Shown: positions 50,134 to 61,767, counted from the first letter of the stretch. The stretch is DNA of 64,000 nucleotides from Achromobacter xylosoxidans (GCF_001457475.1 NZ_LN831029.1:4836001-4900000); one strand, 5' to 3'. The notes: generated by a model from the letters alone, not told the origin. Numbers and translations: made by a program.

Positions 50134-51399
50134 TCAGAGCTTGGTGGCGGGCGCCTGGTCCAGGCCGAAGGCCTTGTGCAGGGCGCGCACACCCAGTTCC
50201 ATGTACTTGTCGTCGATGATCACCGAGGTCTTGATTTCGCTGGTGCTGATCATCTGGATGTTGATGCCCTCTTGCGACAGGGTCTGGAACATCAGGCTGG
50301 CGACGCCCACGTGCGAGCGCATGCCGATGCCGACGATCGAGACCTTGGCGACCTTCTCGTCGGTCGACAGTTCGCGCGCGCCCACGGCGGGGATGACTTC
50401 GCGCTTGAGCAGGTCGACGGCGCGCGCGAACTCGTTGCGGTTCACGGTGAACGAGAAATCGGTGGTGCCGGCCACGGACTGGTTCTGCACGATCATGTCG
50501 ACGTCGATGTTGGCGGCGGCGACCGGGCCCAGGATCGAGAAGGCGATGCCGGGTTTGTCGGGAACACCCAGCAGGGTGATTTTGGCTTCGTCGCGGCTGA
50601 AGGCGATGCCGGAGACAACGGCGGCTTCCATTTTTTCGTCTTCCTCAAAAGTAATCAGCGTGCCCGAACACATTTCTTCGTCGAGCGGGATGAGCGGGTC
50701 GGTCAGCGAGGACAGCACCCGCGTCGGCACACGGTATTTGCCGGCGAATTCGACCGAGCGGATCTGCAGGACCTTGGAGCCCAGCGAGGCCATTTCCAGC
50801 ATTTCCTCGAAGGAAACGACGGCCATGCGGCGCGCTTCGGGCACCACCCGCGGATCGGTCGTGTAGACGCCATCCACATCGGTGTAGATCAGGCATTCGT
50901 CGGCCTTGAGCGCCGCCGCCACGGCCACGGCCGAGGTGTCGGAGCCGCCGCGGCCCAGGGTGGTGATGTGGCCGTCCGGGTCCACGCCCTGGAAGCCGGT
51001 GACGATGACCACGCGGCCGGCGTCGAGGTCGGCGCGGATGCGGGCGTCGTCGATCGAGGTGATGCGGGCCTTGGTGAACGACGAATCGGTGCGCACCGGC
51101 ACCTGCCAGCCCGCGTAGCTGCGGGCGGCGACGCCTTCGGCCTGCAGCGCGATGGCCAACAGGCCGCTGCTGGCCTGCTCGCCGGTGGCGGCGATCATGT
51201 CGAGCTCGCGCGCGTCGGGCTGGGGCGTGATTTCGCGCGCCAGGCCCAGCAGGCGATTGGTTTCGCCTGCCATGGCCGACGGCACCACGACAACCTGGTG
51301 GCCGGCGGCGTGCCACTTCGCGACGCGTCGCGCCACGTTCCTGATGCGCTCGACCGAGCCCATCGAAGTACCGCCATATTTATGAACGATCAGGGACAT
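50134..51399 (-). CDS. lysC: aspartate kinase
   Basis: 421-aa monofunctional aspartokinase, first step of the Lys/Thr/Met pathway. The N-terminal kinase domain starts VHKYGGTSMGSVERI and includes TLGRGGSDTSAVAVAAAL and YTDVDGVYTTDPRVV. Two ACT domains follow (about residues 265-415, e.g. GVPDKPGIAFSILGPVAAAN and GMRSHVGVASLMFQTLSQEG) for feedback by lysine and threonine. In such alpha/beta-type enzymes an internal start can give a separate regulatory subunit; I did not see a compelling one. The ATG at 51397-51399 is the standard start. No lysine riboswitch was seen upstream. Confidence 0.96.
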   Translation of the reverse strand: MSLIVHKYGGTSMGSVERIRNVARRVAKWHAAGHQVVVVPSAMAGETNRLLGLAREITPQPDARELDMIAATGEQASSGLLAIALQAEGVAARSYAGWQVPVRTDSSFTKARITSIDDARIRADLDAGRVVIVTGFQGVDPDGHITTLGRGGSDTSAVAVAAALKADECLIYTDVDGVYTTDPRVVPEARRMAVVSFEEMLEMASLGSKVLQIRSVEFAGKYRVPTRVLSSLTDPLIPLDEEMCSGTLITFEEDEKMEAAVVSGIAFSRDEAKITLLGVPDKPGIAFSILGPVAAANIDVDMIVQNQSVAGTTDFSFTVNRNEFARAVDLLKREVIPAVGARELSTDEKVAKVSIVGIGMRSHVGVASLMFQTLSQEGINIQMISTSEIKTSVIIDDKYMELGVRALHKAFGLDQAPATKL

Positions 51400-51598
51400 C
51401 TCGTACTCTGGCTGGGGACCCGCCGCAAGAGTGGGGGCGGGCAAAACCTCATATTCTATCCCGACGGTAAAAATTTGCGCAGACCATGGAATTTTCTTTC
51501 CAGAGAGCGGTCGTTTTTTCCGGAAAACTGTCGTTTTGGCCAGAATTCGACGGCGCCAGCCGCGGATTTCCCTGCGCGCGGCGCCTGCACCTTTTGCG

Positions 51599-52681
51599 CT
51601 AGCGTGACGCCGGCGTTTGCGAATCCGGCCGCGGCTCGATCCACACCCGCCCGCGATGGCAGCGCACCACGTGGCCGGCCTGTTCAACCCGCAACTGGCG
51701 ATCGTGCCCCAGGCTGTGCAGGCCGCGCAGCTGGCGCAGCAGGTCATTCAGGCGCGCCTCGGTCGGCATTCGGGCGCCCTGCCGCCCCATCCAGTAGCGC
51801 AGCACGTGCGCCTGGCGCGCCGGCGACAACCGGCGCCACGCCGCCAGCGAAAAGCTGGCGCCATCGGCGTCCGGCTCCAGCGCGGCGAAGTCGGCGCGCG
51901 CCACCTCGTCCAGGATCTCGTTGGCTTCGGCCATGTGGCGCGCATGGCGGGCGACGATGGCGCGCCAGCCGGGCCAGCGCGCATCCAGCACCGGCGCCAG
52001 CAGTTCGCGCAGCGCGGCGCGGGTGTAGCGGGGATCGGCGTTGGTCGGGTCCTGCACCGGCTGCCAGCCGGTGGCGCCGGCGAATGCCTGCGCGGCCCGC
52101 AGGATCGTCGCCCGATCCTGATCCAGCCACGGCCGCAGATAGGACAATCCATCGCGCGATTTGAGCGGCGCCATGGCCGCCATGCCGGCCAGCCCGGTGC
52201 CGCGCAACAGGCGCAGCAGCACGGTCTCGGCCTGGTCGTTGCGATGGTGCGCCAGCAGGACCAGGCCGATGCCTTCCTCGTGCGCCAGCCGCGCCAGCGC
52301 GGCGTAGCGGGCGTCGCGGGCAGCGGCCTCGATGCCCTTGCCGCCGGCCGCGTCGACCTCGACGCGGGCCTGCCGCAGCGGCGCCGCCAGCAGGCCCGCC
52401 AGGTCCTCGACCCGGTCGCGCCAGCCGTCGGCGGCCGCCTGCAGGCCGTGATGCACATGCAACAGCACCACGCCGCCCCCCTGCTCCCGTGCCACCGCAG
52501 CCGCGTGCAACGCCAGCATGGCCGAGTCGGCGCCGCCGCTGACGGCCACGGCGAAACGCCCGGGCGGTCGCGGCAGGGCATGCAGGGCGCAGCGCAGGGC
52601 CGCGGCCAGGTCAGGCGAGACGGGATGGGGAAAGGCGTTCCCCGCGACGGTCGAGGCGGACGCGGGGAACGGGGAAGTCAT
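51599..52681 (-). CDS. tilS: tRNA(Ile)-lysidine synthase
   Basis: 360-aa PP-loop ATPase that adds lysine to C34 of the tRNA-Ile with CAU anticodon, changing it to read AUA. The P-loop is AVSGGADSAML (near residue 46), followed by LHVHHGLQAAADGWRD and LLAHHRNDQAETVLLRLLRG, then PLKSRDG and the TilS substrate-binding domain. The C-terminal domain is shorter than in E. coli (432 aa). Part of the conserved minus-strand run accA-tilS-lysC. Confidence 0.94.
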   Translation of the reverse strand: MTSPFPASASTVAGNAFPHPVSPDLAAALRCALHALPRPPGRFAVAVSGGADSAMLALHAAAVAREQGGGVVLLHVHHGLQAAADGWRDRVEDLAGLLAAPLRQARVEVDAAGGKGIEAAARDARYAALARLAHEEGIGLVLLAHHRNDQAETVLLRLLRGTGLAGMAAMAPLKSRDGLSYLRPWLDQDRATILRAAQAFAGATGWQPVQDPTNADPRYTRAALRELLAPVLDARWPGWRAIVARHARHMAEANEILDEVARADFAALEPDADGASFSLAAWRRLSPARQAHVLRYWMGRQGARMPTEARLNDLLRQLRGLHSLGHDRQLRVEQAGHVVRCHRGRVWIEPRPDSQTPASR

Positions 52682-52742
52682 GGCGGCGGGCGCGGGCCGG
52701 AAGCGGCCGCGGCGCCGGCCAAGGCCGGCGCGCGCGCTTCGC

Positions 52743-53708
52743 TCAGGCGCGCACTTCCTGGAAGGCGCCGTAGGACAGCAGGCGTTGCACGCGCTGTTCC
52801 ACGAGCTGCTCGGGCGTCATGCCCTGCAGCTGGCGCAGGGCGTCGCCGAGCGCGCGGCGCAGCAGGCGCGCCATGACGCGCGGATCGCGGTGCGCGCCGC
52901 CCACGGGTTCGTTGATGACGCGGTCGACCAGGCCCAGGTCCTTCAGGCGCGGGGCGATGATGGCCAGCGCCTCGGCGGCCTCGGGCGCCTTGTCGGCGCT
53001 GCGCCACAGGATCGAGGCGCAGCCTTCGGGCGAGATCACCGCGTAGGTCGCGTACTGCAGCATCAGCACGGCATTGCCCACGGCGATCGCCAGCGCGCCG
53101 CCCGAGCCGCCTTCACCGATGATGGTGACGATCACCGGCACCTTCAGTTCGGCCATGGCGTACAGGTTGTGGCCGATGGCTTCGGACTGGCCGCGTTCCT
53201 CGGCGCCGATGCCGGGATAGGCGCCCGGGGTGTCGACGAAGGTGAACACGGGGATGCCGAACTTCTCGGCCAGGCGCATCAGGCGCAGGGCCTTGCGGTA
53301 GCCTTCCGGACGCGGCATGCCGAAGTTGCGCGCGGCGCGTTCCTTGGTGTCGCGGCCCTTCTGGTGGCCGATCACCATGCAGGGCGTGCCGTTGAAGCGC
53401 GCCAGGCCGCCCACGATGGACTGGTCGTCGGCGTACATGCGGTCGCCGTGCAGTTCGTGGAAGTCGGTGAAGATCTCGCGCACGTAGTCCAGCGTGTAGG
53501 GACGCTGGGGGTGGCGGGCGACCAGCGCCGTTTGCCAGGGCGTGAGCTTGGCGTAGATCTCCTTGGCCAGCGACTGGCTCTTCTGCTGCAGACGTCCGAT
53601 CTCGTCGGAGATGTCCACCGCCGAATCGGCCTGCACATAGCGCAGCTGCTCGATCTTGTTCTCAAGCTCGGCGAGCGGCTGTTCAAATTCCAGAAATGTA
53701 TTGCGCAT
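52743..53708 (-). CDS. accA: acetyl-CoA carboxylase carboxyltransferase subunit alpha
   Basis: 321 aa, the normal length. Transfers the carboxyl group from biotin to acetyl-CoA with AccD, first step of fatty-acid synthesis. Family segments: [20 protein letters not shown] at the N-terminus, [60 protein letters not shown] and [20 protein letters not shown]. It lies 61 bp upstream of tilS on the same strand. Confidence 0.97.
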   Translation of the reverse strand: MRNTFLEFEQPLAELENKIEQLRYVQADSAVDISDEIGRLQQKSQSLAKEIYAKLTPWQTALVARHPQRPYTLDYVREIFTDFHELHGDRMYADDQSIVGGLARFNGTPCMVIGHQKGRDTKERAARNFGMPRPEGYRKALRLMRLAEKFGIPVFTFVDTPGAYPGIGAEERGQSEAIGHNLYAMAELKVPVIVTIIGEGGSGGALAIAVGNAVLMLQYATYAVISPEGCASILWRSADKAPEAAEALAIIAPRLKDLGLVDRVINEPVGGAHRDPRVMARLLRRALGDALRQLQGMTPEQLVEQRVQRLLSYGAFQEVRA

Positions 53709-53744
53709 GTAGTGTGGTTCCGTAGATGGGCGACCTGGATTGCG

Positions 53745-54389
53745 TCAGTATTGGACCGGCGTCGGTTCCAGACTGCGCCACAGATACCAGGTTGCCACGG
53801 TACGCCAGGGTTGCCACGCCAACGAGACTTCGCGAGCCTCGAAGCGCGAGACAGGCTCGCCGCTGAAATAGTGTAGCGAGATTGCCTTGAGCAACCCAGG
53901 ATCATCCAGCGGCAGAACATCGGGCCGCTGCAGATTGAAAATCAAAAACATCTCCGCCGTCCAGCGTCCGATGCCGCGGATGGCGGTCAATTCCGAAATG
54001 ACGGCCTCGTCGTCCATGGCCGCCCATTTCTCGGGGTGCACCCGGCGTTCGCCGAAATGCACCGCCAGATCCAGCACGTACTCGGCCTTGCGCTGCGACA
54101 GGCCGGCCGCGCGCAGGCCTTCCAGTCCGACGCGCAGCACCGCCACCGGCGTGGGACGCTTGCCGGCGGCTTCCAGGAACTTGTCCCAGACGGCGTCGGC
54201 CGCCTTGGCCGAGACCTGCTGGCCGATGATGGCGCGGGCCAGCGTCACGAACGGCGTGCCGCGCGACGTCAGCCAGACCTCGGGGTGCTGGGGAATGATC
54301 TTTTTCAGGATGCGGTCGCGCCGCATCAGGTGGGCGACGGCGGCTTCCCAATAATCCGGCTTGGGAATCTCGGTATCTACGGGGGACAT
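53745..54389 (-). CDS. DNA-3-methyladenine glycosylase (AlkA/HhH-GPD family)
   Basis: 214-aa base-excision repair glycosylase. The helix-hairpin-helix and GPD region is clear: LTAIRGIGRWTAEMFLIFNL then QRPDVLPLDDPGL, with the catalytic Asp in LPLDDPGL. FVTLARAIIGQQVSAKAADA marks the N-terminal helices. I chose the ATG at 54387-54389 (MSPVDTEIPKPDYW); an upstream ATG at 54425 would overlap cysS by 16 bp. It removes alkylated purines; the exact lesion range is not readable from sequence. Conserved position between cysS and accA. Confidence 0.92.
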   Translation of the reverse strand: MSPVDTEIPKPDYWEAAVAHLMRRDRILKKIIPQHPEVWLTSRGTPFVTLARAIIGQQVSAKAADAVWDKFLEAAGKRPTPVAVLRVGLEGLRAAGLSQRKAEYVLDLAVHFGERRVHPEKWAAMDDEAVISELTAIRGIGRWTAEMFLIFNLQRPDVLPLDDPGLLKAISLHYFSGEPVSRFEAREVSLAWQPWRTVATWYLWRSLEPTPVQY

Positions 54390-54409
54390 GGCGGGCGTAT
54401 CCAGGGGGT

Positions 54410-55864
<1,455 letters not shown>

Positions 55865-56192
55865 GGCGCTTGTGATGGTCCTGTTCTTTCCGTGGCGGCC
55901 GCGGAAAACGTTGCGCCCGAAGGACGATACCTTCGAGGCTTGCCGTCCGGCCGGGGGGTTCGGGCTATGCCCGGATTCGCGTCATCCAGTTCGCGTGGAT
56001 CCAGGAACCCCTCCCTGGCGGGTTTGCCAAACGGGGCATCCACCCACGGGCACCCGCTGGTTTTACCCACTGGCTTCACCTATTGTCGAGCCAAAAACTC
56101 AACCAAGGCTAAAATGGCGGTCGTCAAGTATAGCAAGCGGCCCGGCCGCGCGCGTCAGCGCCGGCCGGCCACGACTTTTAACGGATGCCCAC
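55865..56192. other. 328-bp divergent intergenic region
   Basis: Between divergent cysS and the TPR gene. It must hold promoters for both. A possible -10 (TAAAAT, 56110-56115) lies upstream of the TPR gene, with no well-spaced -35 box. Open frames crossing it have no family similarity. I see no riboswitch-like or T-box structure. Confidence 0.4.
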
Positions 56193-56876
56193 GTGACTAT
56201 CAAGCCGCGTTTTTGCGTCACCCTGCTCGCCCTGGCCCTGGCCGGGTCGCCGCTCGCCGGCGCCCATGCCCAGTCCATGGCCGGCGGCTCGGGCGAGAAC
56301 CCGAATGCCAGCCGCACCACCCTGGACCCGATTCCGCCCGAGGGCGGCTGGGATGGCCTGTCCAACGTGCTCAAGGCGATGCAGCCCAGCGTGGACACCC
56401 GCCTGCAGCCGTCCGCCTCGCAGATCACCACCCATATCGAACGCCTGCTGAACCGCGGCGACAACGCCGAGGCGCTGGCGATGATCGAAAAGCGCCAGGC
56501 CGAGATCAAGGACCAGCGCGGCACCGACGTGCAGCTGATGTTCCAGCACGCGCGCGCGCTGGCCGCGCTGGACCGCAAGGCCGAGGCCGTCGACATCTAC
56601 ACCGAGATGACGACCCGCTTCCCCGAGCTGCCGGAACCTTGGAACAACCTGGCGGCTCTATATGCCAGCCGGGGCGAACTTGAAAAGGCGCAGGACGCCC
56701 TGCAGATGGCCCTGCGCGCCGACCCCGGCTACGCCGCCGCCCGCGCCAACCTGGGCGACCTGCAACTGCTGCAGGCCCTGCGCACCTACAAGCAGGCCGC
56801 CAAGGAAGGCGTGCCCGGCATGCAGGACAAGGCCCGCGAAGTCGAAACCATGCTGAAGGATAAGCAACGCAAATGA
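56193..56876 (+). CDS. periplasmic TPR-repeat protein
   Basis: 227-aa exported protein with a Sec signal peptide ([20 protein letters not shown], cleaved near AHA-QSM) and at least three tetratricopeptide-like helix pairs in the C-terminal half, clearest in [20 protein letters not shown] then [20 protein letters not shown]. The GTG at 56193 was chosen because it gives a compact signal peptide; the frame upstream is non-coding in character. Its TGA overlaps the cyclophilin ATG (ATGA at 56873-56876), so the two exported proteins are co-translated. Probably a periplasmic scaffold or assembly partner. Confidence 0.82.
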   Translation: MTIKPRFCVTLLALALAGSPLAGAHAQSMAGGSGENPNASRTTLDPIPPEGGWDGLSNVLKAMQPSVDTRLQPSASQITTHIERLLNRGDNAEALAMIEKRQAEIKDQRGTDVQLMFQHARALAALDRKAEAVDIYTEMTTRFPELPEPWNNLAALYASRGELEKAQDALQMALRADPGYAAARANLGDLQLLQALRTYKQAAKEGVPGMQDKAREVETMLKDKQRK

Positions 56877-57517
56877 CGTCCCGTTACTCCCCTCTTCACC
56901 TGCTGCGCCTGACGGCGTGCTCGTTCGCGCTGGCGTTTGCCCCGGCGCTCGTCAGCGCCGCGCCCGCGGCCGCCCCCTCCAACTCCACCTCTGAAGGCAC
57001 AAAAGCCATGAGCACCAATCCCCGCGTCAAGCTTCACACCAACCAAGGCGACATGGTCATCACCCTGGACGCCGCCAAGGCGCCCAAGACCGTCGAGAAC
57101 TTCCTGACCTACGTCAAGGAAGGCTTCTACAACGGCACGGTGTTCCATCGCGTGATCGACGGCTTCATGATCCAGGGCGGCGGTTTCGAGCCCGGCATGA
57201 AGCAGAAGCAGACCCATGCCCCGATCGAGAACGAAGCCAACAACGGCCTGAAGAACGACAAGTACACCCTGGCCATGGCCCGCACCAGCGACCCGCACTC
57301 GGCCACCGCCCAGTTCTTCATCAACGTCTCGAACAACGACTTCCTGAACTTCACCGCGCCCACGCCGAACGGCTGGGGCTACGCCGTGTTCGGCAGCGTC
57401 ACCGAAGGCACCGACGTGGTCGACAAGATCAAGGGCGTGAAGACCGGCAACAAGGGCTTCCACCAGAACGTGCCGAACGAAGACGTGATCATCGAGAAGG
57501 CCGAAGTTCTTGAATAA
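56873..57517 (+). CDS. ppiB: cyclophilin-type peptidyl-prolyl isomerase with possible dual start
   Basis: Up to 214 aa. The cyclophilin domain begins at [20 protein letters not shown] and keeps the active-site features [31 protein letters not shown] and GYAVFGSV. Starting at 56873, coupled to the TPR gene, gives a Sec signal peptide ([20 protein letters not shown]) and a short linker, hence a periplasmic enzyme. An internal ATG at 57009 (MSTNPRVK), preceded by GAAGG, gives a 169-aa cytoplasmic form like PpiB. Both may be made. lpxH starts inside its last codons at 57510. Confidence 0.88.
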   Translation: MTSRYSPLHLLRLTACSFALAFAPALVSAAPAAAPSNSTSEGTKAMSTNPRVKLHTNQGDMVITLDAAKAPKTVENFLTYVKEGFYNGTVFHRVIDGFMIQGGGFEPGMKQKQTHAPIENEANNGLKNDKYTLAMARTSDPHSATAQFFINVSNNDFLNFTAPTPNGWGYAVFGSVTEGTDVVDKIKGVKTGNKGFHQNVPNEDVIIEKAEVLE

Positions 57518-58283
57518 GATCGCCCTGCCCGGCCCGGTCTGGCTGGCGTCCGACCTGCACCTGGGGCCGGCCACGCCGGCCACGGCGGAGGCCTTCCTGG
57601 CCTTCCTGCAGGCGGCCGAGGAAGAAGCCGCCGCCCTGCTGCTGCCGGGCGACATCTTCGACGCCTGGATCGGCGACGACGTGATCCGCGCCGCGCCGCC
57701 GTGGCTCGCCACGGCACTGACCGCGCTGCGGACCACGGCCAGCCGCATCCCGCTGTGGCTGGGCCGCGGCAACCGCGATTTCCTGATCGGCGAAGAACTG
57801 GCCGGCGCCGTCGGCGCCCGGCTGCTGCCCGAGCCGGCGCTGCTGCAGACCGACTATGGCGATGTGCTGCTGACCCACGGCGACGAGTTCTGTACCGACG
57901 ACGCGGCCTACCAGCAGTTCCGCCAGATGGTGCGCAACCCGCAATGGCAGGCCGCGTTCCTGGCCAAGACCATCCCCGAGCGCCTGGCGATGGCGCAACA
58001 GGCGCGTGGCGAAAGCCAGATGGCCAACCAGTCCAAGTCCATGGAAATCATGGACGTCAACGCCGCCGCCGTCGAGCAGGCCTTCCGCGACAGCGGCGTG
58101 GCCCTGATGGTGCACGGACACACGCACCGTCCCGCCCGCCACGTGCTGGAGGTCGACGGCAGCAAGCGCGAGCGCTGGGTGCTGCCCGATTGGGACTGTG
58201 ACCACGTCTCGCCGCCCCGCGGCGGCTGGCTGGTCATCGACCGCGACGGCCTGCAGTTCTACGATCTGGAAGCCGCCGCCTAG
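57510..58283 (+). CDS. lpxH: UDP-2,3-diacylglucosamine diphosphatase
   Basis: 257-aa calcineurin-like metallophosphoesterase of lipid A synthesis, which cleaves UDP-2,3-diacylglucosamine to lipid X at the inner membrane. Metal motifs: [47 protein letters not shown] and [12 protein letters not shown]. The start is a TTG at 57510 that overlaps the cyclophilin stop by 8 bp; no ATG or GTG nearer keeps the first metal motif with a sensible leader except GTG at 57537. Usual position after ppiB in betaproteobacteria. Confidence 0.93.
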   Translation: MNKIALPGPVWLASDLHLGPATPATAEAFLAFLQAAEEEAAALLLPGDIFDAWIGDDVIRAAPPWLATALTALRTTASRIPLWLGRGNRDFLIGEELAGAVGARLLPEPALLQTDYGDVLLTHGDEFCTDDAAYQQFRQMVRNPQWQAAFLAKTIPERLAMAQQARGESQMANQSKSMEIMDVNAAAVEQAFRDSGVALMVHGHTHRPARHVLEVDGSKRERWVLPDWDCDHVSPPRGGWLVIDRDGLQFYDLEAAA

Positions 58284-58330
58284 GCTGGCGCGCCGCGGCG
58301 CGGGCCTTGCAGCCCTCGAAATGCCGACCA

Positions 58331-58367
58331 AAGAGAAAGGGCCGCGTATCACGCGGCCCTTTCTCTT
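58331..58367. terminator. bidirectional rho-independent terminator
   Basis: Long stem AAGAGAAAGGGCCGCG / CGCGGCCCTTTCTCTT (58331-58346 and 58352-58367) with a 5-base loop, between convergent lpxH and uppP. Both orientations are T-rich at the 3' side. Confidence 0.88.
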
Positions 58368-58393
58368 GCCTGGCCGCCAACGCGGCCGGCGGA

Positions 58394-59257
58394 TCAACGG
58401 GTGAAGATCCAGGCGGCCACGATGCCGCCGAAGACGATGCGGTACCAGGCGAACACGCGATAGGTGTGATTGGCCACGAAACGCAGCACGGCGCGCACCA
58501 CCACCATGGCGCTGAGGAAGGCCGCCACGAAGCCCACGGCGATGCCCGACAGGTCGTGCTGGGTCAACAGGTCCATGTTCTTGTACATGTCGTACACCGC
58601 CGCGCCCAGCATGGTGGGCATGGCCAGGAAGAACGAGAACTCGGTGGCCGTCTTGCGCTGGATGCCGGCGATCATGCCGCCGATGATGGTGGCGCCCGAA
58701 CGCGAGGTGCCCGGGATCATGGCCAGGCACTGCGCCACCCCCACGCCCAGCGCCTGCTTCCAGCTGATCTGCTCCAGCGTCATGGCCGTGGCGCGCTCGT
58801 CCGACGCGGTATCGTCGGCCGCGCCCGGCTGGTCGCCCGGCGTATGGCGGGTGCGGCGCTCCACGTACAGCATGATCAGGCCGCCCAGCACCAGCGTCAC
58901 CACCACCACGGCGGGATGGTAGAACACCTGCTTGATGGATTTGATGAAGATGGCGCCGATGACCGCCGCCGGCAGGAAGGCGATCAGCAGGTTGCGGGTG
59001 AAGGCCACCTCGCTCGGCACGCCGGTCAGGGTGCCGCGGATCAGCTGCAGCAGCCGGGCGCGGAAAATCCACATCACCGCCAGGATCGAGCCCAGCTGGA
59101 TCACCACCTCGAACACCTTGCCCTGGCTCGACTCGAAGTTGATCCAGTCGCCGATCAGGATCAGGTGGCCGGTGCTGGAAACCGGGATGAATTCGGTCAG
59201 CCCCTCGACGATGCCGAGGATGAAGGCCTTGATGAGATAGAGGGCGTTGTCGGTCAC
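58394..59257 (-). CDS. uppP: undecaprenyl-diphosphatase UppP (BacA)
   Basis: 287-aa integral membrane phosphatase that recycles the undecaprenyl carrier of peptidoglycan synthesis. The two signature repeats are seen: GIVEGLTEFIPVSSTGHLIL near residue 15 and AQCLAMIPGTSRSGATIIGG near residue 180, with the catalytic Glu, Ser and Arg. The GTG at 59255-59257 is the family-consistent start (TDNALYLIKAFILG). The next gene on the strand starts upstream with a 33-bp gap. Confidence 0.96.
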   Translation of the reverse strand: MTDNALYLIKAFILGIVEGLTEFIPVSSTGHLILIGDWINFESSQGKVFEVVIQLGSILAVMWIFRARLLQLIRGTLTGVPSEVAFTRNLLIAFLPAAVIGAIFIKSIKQVFYHPAVVVVTLVLGGLIMLYVERRTRHTPGDQPGAADDTASDERATAMTLEQISWKQALGVGVAQCLAMIPGTSRSGATIIGGMIAGIQRKTATEFSFFLAMPTMLGAAVYDMYKNMDLLTQHDLSGIAVGFVAAFLSAMVVVRAVLRFVANHTYRVFAWYRIVFGGIVAAWIFTR

Positions 59258-59290
59258 GATGGCAAGGGTTCCTTTGAGGGAGTGGCGGCC

Positions 59291-60874
59291 TTAGTCATTG
59301 GTCAGCGAGGCGTCTTCGTCCAGCGGCTCCGGCGCGCGCTTCTCGACGCGCACCAGGGCAATGCGGCGGCCGTCCATTTCCAGCACCTCGAAGCGGAAAT
59401 GGTCATGGTGGAATTCGTACTCGCAGACATCGCCCGGCTTGGGCAGGTGGCCGAAGCGCGACAGCAGGTAGCCGGCCAGGGTGGAGAAGTCCTGCGCCTC
59501 ATCGACCAGGCCTTCGGTTTCCAGCACCTGCTCGACGTGGTGCAGGTCGGCCGCGCCGTCGATCTTCCAGGTGTTGGGGCCGTCGGCGACGATATCGGGC
59601 AGTTCGTCCTCGTCGGGAAATTCGCCGGCGATGGCCTCGAACACGTCGATCGGTGTGACCAGGCCCTCGATGGCGCCGAACTCGTCGGCCACCAGCACCA
59701 GTTGGCCGCGCGAGCGCTTGAGGGTATCCATCAGGCGCAGGATGCCGATGGCCTCGTGCACGATGATCGGGTCGCGCAGGCGGTTGCGGCGCACCCGGCC
59801 CTCGGTGATCAGGTCGGCCACCAGGTCCTTGGCGCGGGCGATGCCCAGCACCTCGTCGAGCGAGCCGCGGCAGACCGGGAAGAAACTGTGCGGCGCCTCG
59901 GTGATCTGGCGCCGGATGGTGTCGGGGTCGTCGTCGATGTTGATCCACGACACGTCGGTGCGCGGGGTCATGATCGAGCGGATCGAGCGTTCGGCCAGCG
60001 TCAGCACGCCGCTGACCATGTTGCGCTCTTCGACGCCGAAGGCCGGGATGGCGGGGCCGTCGGCGCTGGGCAGGTCGGGCTCGTCGGCCGGCGGACGCTT
60101 GCCCAGCATGCGCAGCACCGCCGAAGCCGTGCGTTCGCGCATGGGGCGGCGCGCGTCCAGCTTGAGCAGGTTGCGGCGCGCCACCTGGTTCAGGGCCTCG
60201 ATCGCGACCGAGAAGCCGATGGCGGCGTACAGGTAGCCCTTGGGCACCTTGAAGCCGAAGGCCTCCGCCAGCAGCGAGAAGCCGATCATCAGCAGGAAGC
60301 CCAGGCACAGCACCACCACCGTCGGGTGGGCGTTGACGAAGCGCGTCAGCGGCTTGGAGGCCAGCAGCATGATGCCGATGGCGATGACCACGGCGATCAT
60401 CATGATGGCCAGGTGGTCCACCATGCCGACCGCGGTGATGACCGAGTCCAGCGAGAACACCGCGTCCAGCACCACGATCTGCGTCACGATGACCCAGAAG
60501 CTGGCGTACACGCGCGGCCCGGAAGAGCCGCCGTGCTGGCCGCCTTCCAGCCGCTCGTGCAGCTCCATGGTGCCCTTGAACAGCAGGAAGAAACCGCCGG
60601 CCATGAGAATCAGGTCGCGTCCCGATGGCGACAGGGGCCCGACCGAAAACAGGGGGGTGGTCAGGGTGACCAGCCACGACATGACCGACAACAGGCCGAG
60701 CCGCATGACGAGCGCCAGGCTCAGGCCAAGGATGCGCGCGCGGTCGCGTTGCGACGGGGGCAGCTTGTCCGCCAGGATGGCGATGAAAATCAGGTTATCG
60801 ATTCCCAGGACGATCTCAAGGACGACCAGGGTAAGCAAGCCGACCCACGCAGCGGGGTCCAGCAGCCACTCCAT
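59291..60874 (-). CDS. TerC-family membrane protein with CBS and CorC/HlyC domains
   Basis: 527 aa. Residues 1-235 are a TerC-type membrane domain with seven or so TM helices and the acidic motifs [20 protein letters not shown] (here [20 protein letters not shown]) and [22 protein letters not shown] pair follows (about 300-430, [20 protein letters not shown] and [18 protein letters not shown]), then a CorC_HlyC domain to the C-terminus. Relatives (YoaE, YegH) are linked to metal handling, perhaps Mn2+ export during protein secretion. Opposite-facing neighbours end at terminators, so it forms a pair with uppP only. Confidence 0.92.
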   Translation of the reverse strand: MEWLLDPAAWVGLLTLVVLEIVLGIDNLIFIAILADKLPPSQRDRARILGLSLALVMRLGLLSVMSWLVTLTTPLFSVGPLSPSGRDLILMAGGFFLLFKGTMELHERLEGGQHGGSSGPRVYASFWVIVTQIVVLDAVFSLDSVITAVGMVDHLAIMMIAVVIAIGIMLLASKPLTRFVNAHPTVVVLCLGFLLMIGFSLLAEAFGFKVPKGYLYAAIGFSVAIEALNQVARRNLLKLDARRPMRERTASAVLRMLGKRPPADEPDLPSADGPAIPAFGVEERNMVSGVLTLAERSIRSIMTPRTDVSWINIDDDPDTIRRQITEAPHSFFPVCRGSLDEVLGIARAKDLVADLITEGRVRRNRLRDPIIVHEAIGILRLMDTLKRSRGQLVLVADEFGAIEGLVTPIDVFEAIAGEFPDEDELPDIVADGPNTWKIDGAADLHHVEQVLETEGLVDEAQDFSTLAGYLLSRFGHLPKPGDVCEYEFHHDHFRFEVLEMDGRRIALVRVEKRAPEPLDEDASLTND

Positions 60875-61005
60875 CAGGAGCTCCAGAAGTTACACGACCG
60901 GTAATCGTACCCGGAAAACGCGTGACACGCCGGTGACACGGGTCGTACGGATGGCCTACGGCCGGCGGCCCGGCGTCATTGCGGCAGGCGGGAAAACCGC
61001 CGGCG

Positions 61006-61048
61006 AACGCAAAAAAAAGCCGGCGATGGCCGCCGGCTTTTTTGCGTT
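61006..61048 (-). terminator. rho-independent terminator after azurin
   Basis: Stem built from AAAAAAGCCGGCG and CGCCGGCTTTTTT with outer pairing of AACGC and GCGTT. It lies just downstream of the leftward azurin gene and is flanked by A/T runs on both sides. Confidence 0.85.
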
Positions 61049-61064
61049 CGCGCCCGGGACAGGC

Positions 61065-61514
61065 TCAGCTGCCCAGCTTGAGCGTGCCCTTCATCATGGC
61101 CCAGTGGCCGGGGAAGGAGCAGAAATAGGCGTAGTTCTCGCCCGCGGCGATCTTGGACACGTCGAAGGTGACGGAGTCGGATTCGCCGCCGCCGATGACC
61201 TTGGTGTGGGCGATGACGCGGGTATCGCCCGCCTTGACGTAGTCCTGCGCCAGGCCGGCGCCCATGCCGTCGGTGGCCACGGCCTGCTTGTCGGCGTCCT
61301 TGGTCAGCACCAGGTTGTGGCCCATGGCGACCTTGGCCATTTTGCCGACGTGCTTCAGGTGCACGGTGAACTGCTTGCAGCTCTTGTCGACGACGATTTC
61401 CTTGACGTTGTACTGCATGGCGTCGTTGCTTTCGACGGTGGCTTCGCATTGCGCGGCAAGCGCGGGCAGGCTGGCGGCCGACAACAGGATGGCCAGGGTG
61501 GTTTTGGCAAGCAT
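61065..61514 (-). CDS. azu: azurin, blue copper protein
   Basis: 149-aa precursor, about 129 aa mature after the signal peptide ([16 protein letters not shown]). Periplasmic electron carrier between the bc1 complex or cytochrome pool and nitrite or nitrous oxide reductases. Type 1 copper ligands are visible: His in VAMGHNLVL, Cys and His in [14 protein letters not shown], and Met in the same loop; the azurin disulfide Cys pair (AQCEATV and DKSCKQF) is present. The ATG at 61512-61514 is preceded by GGAGA. The nosR gene and an FNR/DNR-type box at 61613-61626 lie upstream. Confidence 0.96.
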   Translation of the reverse strand: MLAKTTLAILLSAASLPALAAQCEATVESNDAMQYNVKEIVVDKSCKQFTVHLKHVGKMAKVAMGHNLVLTKDADKQAVATDGMGAGLAQDYVKAGDTRVIAHTKVIGGGESDSVTFDVSKIAAGENYAYFCSFPGHWAMMKGTLKLGS

Positions 61515-61612
61515 GAATCTTCTCCGATGACTGAATGGTGTCTCTGTGCGTTGCCGGACTGCGCCCGCAACGCCACCGCGCACCAGTCTAGGGGGCCGCC
61601 GCCGCCGGCCGC

Positions 61613-61626
61613 TTGACGCGCATCAA
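61613..61626. promoter_or_regulatory. FNR/DNR-type box in the azurin-nosR intergenic region
   Basis: TTGAC-GCGC-ATCAA matches the FNR/DNR consensus TTGAT-N4-ATCAA at nine of ten positions. Its centre is about 105 bp upstream of the azurin start and about 148 bp upstream of the nosR start, so it could serve either or both. Low oxygen or nitric oxide control of both genes is expected in denitrifiers. Confidence 0.65.
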
Positions 61627-61767
61627 GCGGCCGGCGCTTACCTGCGCACATCCCTATGGTCAATAGGGGTATTACTGATTACCGGTGGCAACTTGACAAA
61701 CCGCAACCTGCGCCGTGGCACCGATTCGTAGGATGGCTGCAAACCTACATCAACAAAGAGTCGAAGC

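Noticed and set aside
51400..51598. Lysine riboswitch or attenuator before lysC.
   Set aside because: The 199-bp leader has short G+C-rich inverted repeats but no arrangement I can recognise as an L-box, and no leader peptide rich in Lys or Thr.
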